Part shown: positions 1 through 12,264 of the stretch, in pieces | Numbering within the stretch: position 1 is the stretch's first letter | How the letters are laid out: every line of letters starts with the position of its first letter | From: Bimastos eiseni | Lineage: Eukaryota > Annelida > Clitellata > Crassiclitellata > Lumbricidae | Reading direction: 5' to 3' | Assembly (NCBI GenBank): GCA_959347315.1 | Contig: OY365808.1 | Location: 58,396,861 to 58,460,860 of the forward strand | DNA length: 64,000 bases | Made by a program: the position numbers and the translations under genes | The notes under the pieces: generated by a model | Told to the model about the DNA's origin: nothing | The model's input: only the letters and a program-made list of their open reading frames with translations | Database searches by the model: none

Positions 1-2940
1 AGAGAGAGAGAGCCAGAGACAGAGAGACAGACAGAGATTGGGATGAGAGGCTTAGTAGGAGAAGATCAGACACAACGGGCGTTGTAATCAATCATTGAAT
101 TAGTTGATCGATTGGAATCTATTCAATTAATTAGTTAACCGCCATCTTTGATTCAATTCGCCCCAGATGCTGGGGCTTTCCCGGTTCTGTTCATTTGGAG
201 CCACTTTCTGTCCTTTCCATTCTTCCCTCAGCTGCAATTCGAGACCCTTTCTTCTATTCGGGAATCTCCCATTGACAGTTTTTCAAAACCAGAGACATGA
301 AAGTTCGTAACGGTGGGGTCTTAGGTTAAATCGTCGTGAATGAGACTCTTGTCACTCGTTTCGTTTAGTCACGCGAGTTACTCGTAAATGCAATTGCGTC
401 GGTCAAAGGAGAACCAGAGGGTCACAACTCCCACACAGAAAATGTGTTACCCCACTCTGATTGCAATGGTATCGAACATTTGTGTTAACCTGAAAAATGA
501 AAAGGTTCTGGCAAGTAGAAGGTGAGATAATATTAAGCCAGCAACATATTCAGAAGAGAAAATTGACAATAACATCATCAATTAACCTACCCTGAATTAT
601 GTTGGGCGCCTCGCGTGTGCGAGAGACCACCTTCGGTTATACTTCCGGCCATTCACGCATTACGTTCAAACCGACGAACTTTCTGCTCATATCACTGCAT
701 AACTCAGCGTAGAATGATTTTATGAATCTCCCGCAACGGTCGCTTATGCAAATGAATGTCAAGAATGATTTCAAAGAACGAAGTAGATAAAAGTGCAAAC
801 GTTTCATGACAGTTGTCTCTTGTAGACACGCCACATGAACGCTCTGAATGAATGATAGAAAGAAAGAATCGCAGAATAAATGAATGAAGAACTGAACAAA
901 TGAATTAACAAATGAACGAACGAACAAATGAATGAGTGAATGATGGAAATAATACAGAATGAATGAATGAATACTTCGACTTGGTTCCTCGCACTCCTCT
1001 TGCTCAATAAGAGCTCTCCATCCCGTACGATCCTTAGCAGTCTCTTCCGCGTCCTCCCAATCGATTCTCATCTTCTTCAAGTCTTGTTCAAAGGTGCTCC
1101 TCCAGGTGAAAACTTGAAGGAGCACCTAAGTGAGTGAGTGAATAACTGAATAAAAAGAACGAAGGAATGAATGAAACAAAAAATGAATGAATGAGTGAAT
1201 TTCCTACAGAATAAACCAATGTTTGAAGGAAAGAATGATTGGATTAATTAATTAATCTTTTAATTAATTGATTTATTCATTCATTAATAAGAAATTTAGG
1301 GGATTTTGAGGCAGTCATCGTCCCCTAAATGTTACATAATGGAATGTTACTAAAACGCAGAACGAAATCAGGTATCACCTCCACTTTCACTCTTCCAATC
1401 GCCTATCCCACTCTCTCAAAACCCTTTTGCCTTCGTGTGTAAGCTGCACAGCTTATAATCTTCTCAGCTCTTTGCGATAAGCATGGTCGGTGAACCGTGA
1501 CGCGCTTGTCATTGTTCTCGTCTTTAAAACTCCCCTACTTGCGGAGGACATTCTGCGACAACATAACCACGAAGGCGTGAACATATTATTATTGTTAAGC
1601 AGGATCTAAGACGTGCATTAGACTACAGCGCATAGGCGTTGTCAACACTTGCCTTGAGGTATAGCCCTACTTAGACGAAGATAAATTCCCAGAAAACACA
1701 TTTACAGAGAATGCACTGTAACTGGATATTTTAAGAAGGTGGTTTACGATTCGGTTCCTTGCTTTCTGTGTACCATCCCCTCGTCAATTGACGGTTATTA
1801 GTTATTGGTATGGAAGTATTAATCATCTCTGGGCCTGTCTGTCACAAAGGGTCTTAATATCTTGACATGCACCAATCAGGCACAAGGGTCAGGATTGTCT
1901 TTGATGTTCTTTTTTAGAATAGAACAGTTTCTATTCTATTCTATTCACAAGAGGGATGACAAGCTCAGTGAATGAACCATTCACCGTGGCCATTTAAGTG
2001 CATGGATGACGGAACGTTGCGTGTACAGAGAGTCCTGATTAAGACGTTACGGTCTTAGAAAGCGGAAATTACTTCTACTGATTTCGATTTGGATGCGTTT
2101 AAAAGGAACTTTTGGAGGAAACTGAACGACAGTCACAGGTAACATCAACAGATTTGATTTGAATTGACTACTTGAGGTTGAGATAGGAATTTGAAGAACT
2201 TAGAATGGATGATGTACTCTTGAAACTGTTCATATTCGGTTGGTTCAATTCTATTCAATTGAGATCCAGATTTTTAGTATGAAGCGCAGATTTGTGATAA
2301 AGATAATATTGTTTTATTATTATTACTGTTATTATTATTATTATTATTATTAAAAATAATAATACATATTATCGTTATTATTATTTTTATTGTTATTGTT
2401 ATTACAGTGATTAGAATAATTAAAATAATAATATATATTTTATTTTCAATATCATTATCGTTATTATATCATTGTTATTAATTTATTATTATTATTATTG
2501 TTACTATAATGATCAGAGTAATTAAAATAATAATAAGAATTAATTATCAATGTCATTATCATTATCATACGAAGATATTTCTAACTTAATATAACTAGGC
2601 TGACAACAATATAATCGTAGAACAGCCAAGAAGAACAGATTGCAAATTCATGAGTAGGCACAGTTGCATTTCAATTAGACAACAGCCAATAGCAAATGCA
2701 AGTAAAGCATACGATAGCAGAGCAACTGACAACACATGACTGACAACATTTGACATGACAACTGCTGAGGTACAATATCCGAGTGGCAGAACCACTGCTG
2801 ACAAATGCTGACAAAGGCAGGCTGTCGTCAGGATATTGACAAGATTTATGTTGATAAGAAATGATAATAGAATTCATTAAATTATTTCGCCAACAAGATG
2901 TGAAAATGTTGACTCTCGACAAATTATTTCCATTAGGGGC
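1..2940. other. Intergenic sequence, no gene recognised
   Basis: No supported gene. The first 30 bases are a GA-rich simple repeat. From about 840 to 1230 the sequence is a degenerate AATG/AATGA repeat whose apparent reading frames are low complexity. From about 2310 to 2540 it is AT-rich degenerate ATT repeat. The rest is unique-looking AT-rich DNA with no long codon-like frame. Confidence 0.6.
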
Positions 2941-3031
2941 CTAACTGTTAACCTGGTTAAATCAATTTGATTTATTCTGCTTTTTGTTGTTATAAATGAT
3001 GTCACTGCTTCTTTTTCTATAAATCGAAGGA

Positions 3032-4722
3032 ATGGCATTGGGAGCTACAGAAAGCAGAAATCTACCTCAAAACAACGATCTCTCAACCTCAACCCAAATG
3101 CCAGCACATACTTTCCACGTAAGACCCACCCTTCACAGTCGAACCCCGCCCACGGAGGCGGTCTTTCGCCTAAGCTCCACCCATCACCGAAATCGGCCAA
3201 TACGAGCCTTGGTTCATCGAAGCCACGCCCATCTTGAAGCAACGCCCTCTGAACGGCTCATTTCGACGCAAGCGCCTGGTCACCATGACGACAATGCTGC
3301 TTGCTACGAGGTTACCTGTAGGTATCCGATGGAGAAGTGTCATCTGTTCATTGCACTGAAGATGTTAGAGAGAGACACGAGAACCATCTTACGCGGAATC
3401 GTAAGCAACCATTAACTTCTTTAAAGAAACCCAAACCACTGCCAATCAATCGCAACGACATAGCATTGGCTATCCGCTGGCATAACATTCAGTACAGTTA
3501 CATGGCATAGGATAATGTTATATGGAAAAGGATTTCACTGCCCATAATTAAATTGCACAACAATGTATTACATAATAATTATGGCGTTGGATTAAATTGT
3601 TTACAAACTAACTTCTTCCGATTTCTGGATCAAGTTAAAGGAAACTTCAAGCATCGCATTGTACAGAACAGAACAGAATAGTGTGACACAACATTGTATT
3701 TGCATTGCCTCTATAGCAGAAAGTAGCATAGCACACAGTATAGTAATGCATGATATATTGTAGCATATAGTACATAGCTATGGTCTGATGATACTAATAA
3801 TTATAATTAACTAATTGGAATCTTTGTTGTAACCAGGAACAGCGGATTGTACCTGAAGAAGTAGAAAGAGCAACAATGCACTCATCCAACGTTGACTGCA
3901 TCAGAAACGTGACCGTTAGTTTCACAACTTCTCAACGCTTTTCTTTTGAATGTATTCTCTGCCATTCAATAAAGTGGATTTGGAATCAAATTTTTTATAC
4001 TTTTATTATCTTGTATCATTCTCTGTTCCATTTTCTCTTCATATTCTCTGCTCATATTCTCTCTTCTAAATACTCTTCTCATTCTTCTTTTTTTCTACTC
4101 TAACTATTCTCTCTCCTAATTCCCTCCTCTCCCTCTCTCGTATGGTCTTCTCGCCTCATCGTCTCTTCTCATTCCCTCCTTGTATTCTTTCTGCATATAC
4201 TCTTTATTCCCGTTTTCCATTCTCCTACCTCATTTCCTCTTCCTTCTCCCCTTCCTTTTTTTCTTCTTTTTCAAATCTTCTCTTCTTCGTCTCATTGTCT
4301 CTACAAAACCTCTGCTTAATTTATTCTAGGAACCAGCTAAAACGATGTCAACAGCTGTGAAACTGGAGATACTTTCCTGCTTTTGGAGCCGAATCCTCGA
4401 CCTTCAACGCCACGAACTCTTCCTCGCCAATCCTTCAGGTCAACGCCAGACTGACCTTCCGACCTTCGAGGTTCGCCTCTGCGACCTTTATCATCGGTTC
4501 AAGAACCTCGAGCGTCATCTGCGCGCTCAAAGCAGGCCTACAGATCGTCTACCTCCCGTTGACCACACTCGGCCAAACTGCAGTAGTCACCACCTCAGCA
4601 CCACTGGTCATTTAAGTGGTCAGTCTAGCCCAAGATGCAGTGGACTGGAGGACAGCTGCGACAGGGAGGCAGTGTCCGTCTTAGCCGCTCTGCAGAGGTT
4701 TCTAAGACATGCCTGCAGCTGA
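3032..4722 (+). CDS. Hypothetical small protein, possible four-helix-bundle (cytokine-like) gene, three exons
   Basis: Not recognised as a named gene. Three open segments join with phase-0 GT-AG introns: 3032-3400 (donor GTAAGC; true 5' limit unknown), 3837-3914 (26 codons, acceptor AACCAG, donor GTTAGT) and 4330-4722 (acceptor ATTCTAG after a 250-base pyrimidine tract, stop TGA). The join gives 279 residues if the ATG at 3032 is real. Four amphipathic segments can be seen: MEKCHLFIALKMLERDTR near the end of exon 1, MSTAVKLEILSCFWSRILDL at the start of exon 3, EVRLCDLYHRFKNLERHLRA in mid exon 3, and EAVSVLAALQRFLRHACS at the C-terminus. There are several Cys, and an NVT glycosylation sequon ends exon 2. 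A possible AATAAA lies at 5399-5404. Spacing of helices and phase-0 introns recall class I helical cytokines, but no signal peptide is visible; an upstream exon might supply one. The gene itself is moderately supported and the family assignment is weak. Confidence 0.4.
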
Positions 4723-6107
4723 GGGCCAAGCACTCACCCCTCTACAAGATCACGTGATACGATGGTCTGAAACCTACAACATTATTTCGATGATCTTTAG
4801 TTATTTTAGTCCTGTTCTTACACCATTATTTCGATTATGAGCAGTTAATTGTGTCGGATGTATTTTATCTCTCACTATTCTTTCAAGTTGCTAATCGTTC
4901 CTTGTCAACAGCGTTCATAATAATCCTTTATCAGCATATTATTCAGGGACTAATTCTGTTTAATCCAGTGTTTCCTGTGCGTTTGTGACAATTGTTGTTG
5001 GTCAAACATCTGTTTGTTTATGAAATGTTGTTTGTAGTATATTTTTCTATCATGTAAGTCGAGTCTTTCAATAGTTCAGACGTCTAACATTGTCCAGATT
5101 CAATAAGTATTTTGCATTGATTTTGATTGATTGAATATCGTTTGCTTATTTTGCATATAATTTGTAAGCTTAACATTATAATAACATTATAGGCAATGCT
5201 ACCTGTAATTATCCGAGACACACAATTGCTGTCTTGAACAATATTCTTACTATTTTTATTATTACCAACTACATAGTAACTAAGACGTTGATATTACTTC
5301 GCTATAGTAATCCATGGAGTCACCTCTCTGACCCAGAACCTATTGGTAAATATATCATAATAATTATAGTTCTGTGTTTTCTTTTTGTTTGGTAACCGAA
5401 TAAAAATGAATTGAACTGCTATTATAATCATAGATGGTTGCAGGTGGTCTGTCTAAGTGCATTACTTACTTGTTCATTTCCATTTTACAACTTGGAGATA
5501 TGGGCTGAGTTGGTCCCATGGAACAGATGACTATGCCTCCAGCGACATCCGTTCCCTCTACTTTCCATGTAGGATATATCTCTACCTCTGACTTTCCAGG
5601 GACTGAAAACCATTTCATTCGACCACTGCTCTTTGCCGTCAGATGGTCAGTCCTGAACCACCTCAGGTTTTGTGTATAGGGGCGCTATATAAAAATGGAC
5701 GTATAATTACTAGTCCTTAAATATCTATGATATGATTACCAGGTTCTGTTGAGGTGTTTATTGTGGTCCAATTTATCTAATGCCAATGCTATACCCAGTC
5801 AATCGGTCATTCACCTTCTGACCTCTCATCTACTTCCTCTGGATATAGGTCAGGCCTGCCGTCTGCGAGCTAAGGTCGCACACCCTGGAGGTCGGATCAC
5901 TTCTTCCTCTGGTTGGGTTTAAGGGTCTGTTCACAATACTTTCGTGCTCTATTTATCTTTCAGTTGTGACTTTAGCTTTTAAATACACTGTAATAAATCT
6001 TCGGAGATTAAACCTATAACGAAGTCCAAGCGAGTCTGGGTTTTGACTTATTAAAATCGACGATCTCCTATTGACCTTTCCATGGCTTCCGCTGTCTTAA
6101 GATAGTA
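4723..6107. other. Intergenic / 3' flank, no gene seen
   Basis: AT-rich sequence without codon-like frames. It may hold the 3' untranslated region of the preceding candidate gene, with AATAAA at 5399-5404. A GGCGCTATATAAAA core near 5681 belongs to the dispersed short repeat family described in the findings. Confidence 0.5.
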
Positions 6108-6108
6108 C

Positions 6109-6146
6109 CATCATTACTACTACTCCTACTCCACCACCCCCTGCTG

Positions 6147-6198
<52 letters not shown>

Positions 6199-6266
6199 CA
6201 CTACTACTGCACCTACTACTACTACACCTACTACTACTACTACTACTACTTCCCCTACTACTACTA

Positions 6267-6300
<34 letters not shown>

Positions 6301-6470
6301 ACCTACTACTACTACTACTACACCTACTACTACTTCCCCTACTACTACCACTACTACTGCACCTACTACTACTGCACCTACTACTACTACTACTACTTCC
6401 CCTACTACTACTACTACCACTACTACTACTACTACTACACCTACTACTACTACACCTACTACTACTCCAC

Positions 6471-6507
<37 letters not shown>

Positions 6508-6545
6508 CCCTACTACTACTACACCTACTACTACTACTACTTCCC

Positions 6546-6576
<31 letters not shown>

Positions 6577-6578
6577 CC

Positions 6579-6618
<40 letters not shown>

Positions 6619-6659
6619 CACTACTACTACACCTACTACGACTACACCTACTACTACTA

Positions 6660-6692
<33 letters not shown>

Positions 6693-6887
6693 AACCTACT
6701 ACTACTACACCTACTACTACTACTGCCACTACTACTACTACTACACCTACTACTACTACACCTACTACGACTACACCTACTATTACTACACCTACTACGA
6801 CTACACCTACTACTACTACTACCACTACTACTACTACTACTACTACCACTACTACTACACCTACTACGACTACACCTACTACTACTA

Positions 6888-6924
<37 letters not shown>

Positions 6925-7058
6925 GCCTACTACTACTACACCTACTACGACTACACTTACTACTACTACTGCCACTACCACTACTACTACTACTACACCT
7001 ACTACTACTACACCTACTACGACTACACCTACTACTACTACACCTACTACGACTACAC

Positions 7059-7090
<32 letters not shown>

Positions 7091-7107
7091 GCTACTACTA
7101 CTGCTAC
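6109..7107. repeat. (TAC)n / (GTA)n microsatellite, about 1 kb
   Basis: Nearly uninterrupted TAC trinucleotides with interspersed ACC, CCT, TTCCCC and GAC variants. On the minus strand it reads as a 294-residue polyvaline-like frame that has no credible protein character. The interruptions form repeated sub-blocks such as ACACCTACTACGACTACACC, so the array has grown partly by duplication of longer segments. Confidence 0.95.
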
Positions 7108-7206
7108 ATTAAGAACCGTTATAGCCTATCTAATCATGAAGCATCGGTCGATGGCGCTGAGTATTTTTCTGAATGAAGGACTGAAAATCGGTCCACAAGA
7201 ACCATC

Positions 7207-7421
7207 TCAGAGGAGGATGAAGAAGAGGAGGAGGAGGAAGTGGAGCAGAAGGTGGAAGAGGAGGAGGAGGAGGAGAAGGAGAAGGAGGAGAAGGAGGAGG
7301 AGGAAGAGGAGAAGGAAGAGGAAGAGGAGGAATAGGGGAGGAGGAGGAGGAAGAGGAGGAAGAGAAGGAAAAGAAGAAGGAGAAGGAGGAGGAGGAGGAG
7401 GAGGAGGAGGAAGAGGAGAAT
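7207..7421. repeat. Purine (GGA/GAA) tract
   Basis: More than 200 bases of GGA, GAA and AGA on the plus strand, a homopurine-homopyrimidine tract that can form triplex DNA. It gives low-complexity Arg/Glu, Ser and Leu frames, none of which is a gene. Confidence 0.95.
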
Positions 7422-7615
7422 CGAGCCTTCATTTTGTGTGTTGCAAGGCAAGCGTTTTATAACGTTCACTTGTTGCTTAGCTGGGTTCTGAATCTGAGGC
7501 ATCGGTCTGTATCAGGCGGTGCCAGTTAGGTAATGTGTTTGGCTGATTGATCGATTGAATGATTGATTGGCTGACAGATTTAACCATCCATTGTTCTCAC
7601 AAAAGACATTTTATT

Positions 7616-7948
7616 CTAACTCCTCGGATGTACATTATTCTCTGGCTCTGCAACTGCAGCCTTGAGATTCTTTCCTGCATGGTACACTATGAGGTGTCGT
7701 TCAGCGAGGACCGGGTGCCCCCGGAGCAAGAGCAGGAGGCGAAGGAAGGCTCGCCGGAACTTGAGGGAGAGAGCGTTGTAGAGAATAGGGTTGATGGCGC
7801 TGTTGAGGTAGACCATGACCCGACAGAAGAGAAGGTTCGCTCGGCTCTTGAGAGGTCGAGAAGAGAAGGAATTGTAGACGACGAGAGAACGATATGGGAG
7901 CCAGAGCACAGCGAAAAAGAAGAAGACGACGGCCAACATCTTTATCAC
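7616..7948 (-). CDS. TRHR-like receptor, coding exon 2 (TM6, TM7, C-tail)
   Basis: The acceptor GTCAACAG precedes GTGATAAAG. The exon encodes TM6 ([16 protein letters not shown]), extracellular loop 3, TM7 ([16 protein letters not shown]) and a short cytoplasmic tail. The TAG stop abuts AATAAA (plus strand TTTATT at 7610-7615), so the 3' UTR is probably only a few tens of bases. Confidence 0.93.
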   Translation of the reverse strand: MIKMLAVVFFFFAVLWLPYRSLVVYNSFSSRPLKSRANLLFCRVMVYLNSAINPILYNALSLKFRRAFLRLLLLLRGHPVLAERHLIVYHAGKNLKAAVAEPENNVHPRS

Positions 7949-9368
7949 CTGTTGACATTTAATCAATTGCAGACGACTAAAAGTACAATTAAGTAATTAG
8001 TTACAGGATAAAGTCATCAATCAATCAATTGATGAAACCATTGAAACATTGAACGAGCGAACGAATGAACGACTATATGAAGCAATCAATCCTTCAATCA
8101 ACCAGTCGCTCATTAAATAAATGCACACAGAGACTCATTACTCATTCAACGAGTAATCAATGCTCTTCACCATTGAAACAAAATAGTCAAAAGAGAGTCT
8201 CATGAGCCCTCTGACTTAAGCTCAGACTTCTTCTTCAGATAAATAACTCCAAGAACCTATTACAGAGTCTCAACGAATGACAATAATCGATCAAAATTCA
8301 CGCGTGACCAACTGAAACGCATTTAGAAGAAATTGAAAAAATAATTCGGCCATCTTGGTCACGTGCGCTTTGATATATCGTCACATAAAAAATATTCCAT
8401 GAGCATTGTGCATTATGTAATATTTATATAAACTTCATTATATACCTGTATATTAGGACTGTACCGAGTAATTTTCACTAATCGGCCAAATATGAATAAT
8501 TGGACCAACTATTCGATCGAATACGAATACGAATGGTGCACGAAATGGGTTCCCGTTCATTTCGTCGCAGATCATTTCGTCGCTTTTTAAAAACCAGATT
8601 AACCCTGACCCTAACCTTAAACGACCCTCACCAGGGGCGCCCAGGTAGAGGGGGGTCCGGAGGCAAATGCCTCCAATTTCAAGTAGGAGGGAATTGTTTG
8701 CATCTTAAGGGGGGAATATCTTGCCTTCACGGCATTTAGGACCCCGGGGGTTTGCCTCCAGCGCTCAGAGGGGATTGACGCCTCTGACCCTCATAACCTG
8801 ACCATAATCGACCCTCACTGCGTAAAACCTGACCATAATCGACCCTCACTGCGTATAACCTGACCATAATAGACCCTCACCGCGCATAACCTGACCCTAA
8901 CCGATATGCGACGGAATGAATTGAGACTAAATGATCTGCGACGAAATTAACGGTCATCCACAAAATGGGACTATCAGCAAATGTCATAATGTAAATGAAA
9001 GCAACAGCATCAGTTCAGTTAATTTAATACTAAAAGTAAACAGTTAACTTCACGTAATTTTTATATCCTTCTGCCAGTCTGCGTAAATTAAGAATGGAAC
9101 TAATTTAACTTAACTTAGAAACTGCTGCACTGCGATACCGTGGTACAAACACTGAAGAATTACTTCAGTCCACTAAATATAGCAGAGGTCGCTTGTGCAG
9201 AAACAGATGTCACGTGACCACTATTCGTATTCGGTCCGACAACCGCTATTCGGCCGAATACCGAATAGTTATTTGGCCAACTATATATCAATCTTTCACA
9301 TAAATGAGAGAAAAAACGAGCGAATGATCGATTGTGGTATATACGACACAATCAAATCTCTCTCTCTT

Positions 9369-9448
<80 letters not shown>

Positions 9449-10279
9449 GTCTCCAGTTGTTTTGTAGTGGCAGTCGTAGTTTGTCGACAATGCGTGATAA
9501 CAAAGACCATTAGCGTCGCCCTCATCTTCATATATCTTTGGACTGGCACTACCTGAGTTGTTGCAGTGAAGGACTTCCTCCATGCGTTTGTACCGGGTGT
9601 TATCGCAGAAATAGTTATGTTTTCTGTTTTGTTGGGTTGTGTTGATAGTTGGAAATAGATTTCGCTAGGTGGCATGCTAAAAACCAGGCGATACATTCAT
9701 GCATACATGTACATACACAGATGGGCATACATACTCATACATGCATACATGCATAGATATGCATGAACGTAAGCGTTAGTTTAGATATGAATCTGTTTGT
9801 GTCTGTTTGCAAGCATCGTTTATGACGAATAACACATCGAGAAACAGCAGCTGCTGAATCTAGACAAACCAAGATCACTGGTAATAGTAGGACCATTTCC
9901 ATAACTCGATCGACCTCTCTTCCATTTATTGACATCATTCTTAGAATGGTTGACCAAGGAAGGCCTACGATACTCTCGAGGTTTACGACATTTTGACTTC
10001 GGTTAATACATGTTAACGACTCGAATGGAACGAGGCGACATCTGTCTATAAGTCTTGAAGGCGGATGAAGTCAATCAAATCGATATCCAATCTTCTCTTT
10101 ATCGCCCATCGATTCCCGCGTTTTCTCTTTAGCGCATTTCTCCTTTCGACCCCTGCTTCGTCTGACCTTTATGGAAATTCCGGTCATTGTGCGAATGTCT
10201 GTTACTATGGATACGAGGTCACGAGCTCGCGTAAGGTGAATGTTAGCGAAGAAATTGAACAGCATTTGCACCGTTCAGC

Positions 10280-10320
<41 letters not shown>

Positions 10321-12217
10321 GAGTCGGTCTCTTAATAAGAAGGAATGAGTCCTGTCTACTGGAAAAGGCACCAGTTGACATGCGTCCATTCTTTTCCAGT
10401 TTCTTCTCTTCCGTCCATCCATTCCATGTATTCCTGGAACGGAAGACGGATTCTATATCCGGGTTCGATCCCCTGAGCATGCGTACTCAACCCTGCGACG
10501 GCGTCGGTACTCTGCAACAACGGTTCCACTATATTCCCAACGGAGGAGGAGAATGGATTGGCGTCCCACAGGTGGGAAATGAAGCATGGACGGATGGATG
10601 GGTAGCACTTTGAAGGGAGAGGGAGAGGGAGAGGGAGAGGAGACAGAGGAGGAGGAGTAGGGAGATAGAGGGAGACAAATGACACAAGAGTATTTCTAGG
10701 AAAGCGTCATATATATATATATATATTATGTAGCAACACTCAAAGAAGGGAAGTCTATAGAAAGAAGACATACTGAAAAAGAGACAGAGACATACATGTA
10801 TTTATATATTCATGTGTCACTCTCTCTCTATATATATATATTATAAATTATATATATATATGTGGTGAAAAAGAAGAGAGGAGAGACAGAGCGACAGAGC
10901 GACAGAGAGAGATGAATATAGATAGAGAGAGAAAGAGAAATCAAAGCATATTAATAGAAGACAGAACGTCGTTCTGTTAACTGTTCTATGAAGACAGCAG
11001 CAGAGAAGAACTAATGAAGATGCAGAGGACGACGATATAAGTCTCACGAGAATATCCATGCAAGACTTGTCCTTCATTTCGCTCCACCTTCTCCCACTCC
11101 TCTTCCTTTCATCCTTCCTCCTACCTTTCCTCCTCTTCCCTCTCTTCCTTGTACTTGTCCCTCTTTCCTGTCTATTCTTCCCTTTAACTTTTATCTAAAC
11201 CAATGAACCATCTGTTACACTCAGAATTCTATCTTTTGCTACAACGATCATAAGTAATCGTAATCGTAATATCGAGGTTTCTATAGCGCCCAGTAGATTG
11301 TCAACAGGCGCTCAGTCAAAACAAAATCAATGAACAGTTAGGGTTGGAATCGGTTATAGGTCAAGATTAAAAGGGGTCAAACAGACAGACAGTCAGATGG
11401 ACAGATGTTAGCTGATGTACAGATTGGAAACAGTGAGAGAAGGTTTTGTATTTGGTCGCATTTCATTTAATCTCACTGAGCTAGTAAGTAAGTACCATTT
11501 TATTACTGCATGAAAAACACTCACATTTCTCACAACAAATAGTTGTCGTAGAATGTTACTTCTGTCGTAGACTTACGATTGCGCTGCAAAGAGTTTTTTG
11601 CGTTCTTTGTCTGATTCGCTGCAGGCATTACTCTTACTTTCTTATTTACTCACGTACAGTGCGACAAGAAACTATGTCCTGTTCTGTTTTTATGTCCACG
11701 CTGTAAAATGAGTCTGGGACGACGTGAAATTAGAATTTAACAGTGGTCGAAAGTTGAGATTCGAACAAGAAAGAGTTGAAGGAAGGAAGCACGGAGTTGG
11801 ACACCTCAGCAGAGGAAATTACGTCGTTAGGAAGTCATTGCTTTCCATGGGGAACAATAGGAAAAGACATCGAAGTGTTATTAATGAGACGACTTATGTT
11901 TATCGACCTCACTGAACGCCAGATGGCCAATAAAATTCGCAACAGTAAAGGACTCCCAGCGGAGAGATAAGATCACCTCTGGAGGCGACAGTGGCTTATC
12001 GCATCCCAGGCAAAACATCAACAAATTTTGTGAATAATAAAGGCAACGTGAAATCGTAGTAATAGTAGTAGTAGTGAACATATAGTATCAGTAGTAGTAG
12101 TGGTAGTAATAGTGGAAGAGAGAGATACCCATCCACCCATCCGTCCGTCTGTTTGTCTGTCTGTCTTTCTGTCTGTCTATTTATCTGTCTGTCTGTCTAC
12201 AAATAGTAATAGTGGTT

Positions 12218-12264
<47 letters not shown>

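Noticed and set aside
6097..6981. 294-residue polyvaline frame on the minus strand
   Set aside because: Direct translation of a (TAC)n microsatellite, with no codon mixture, promoter or splice signal.
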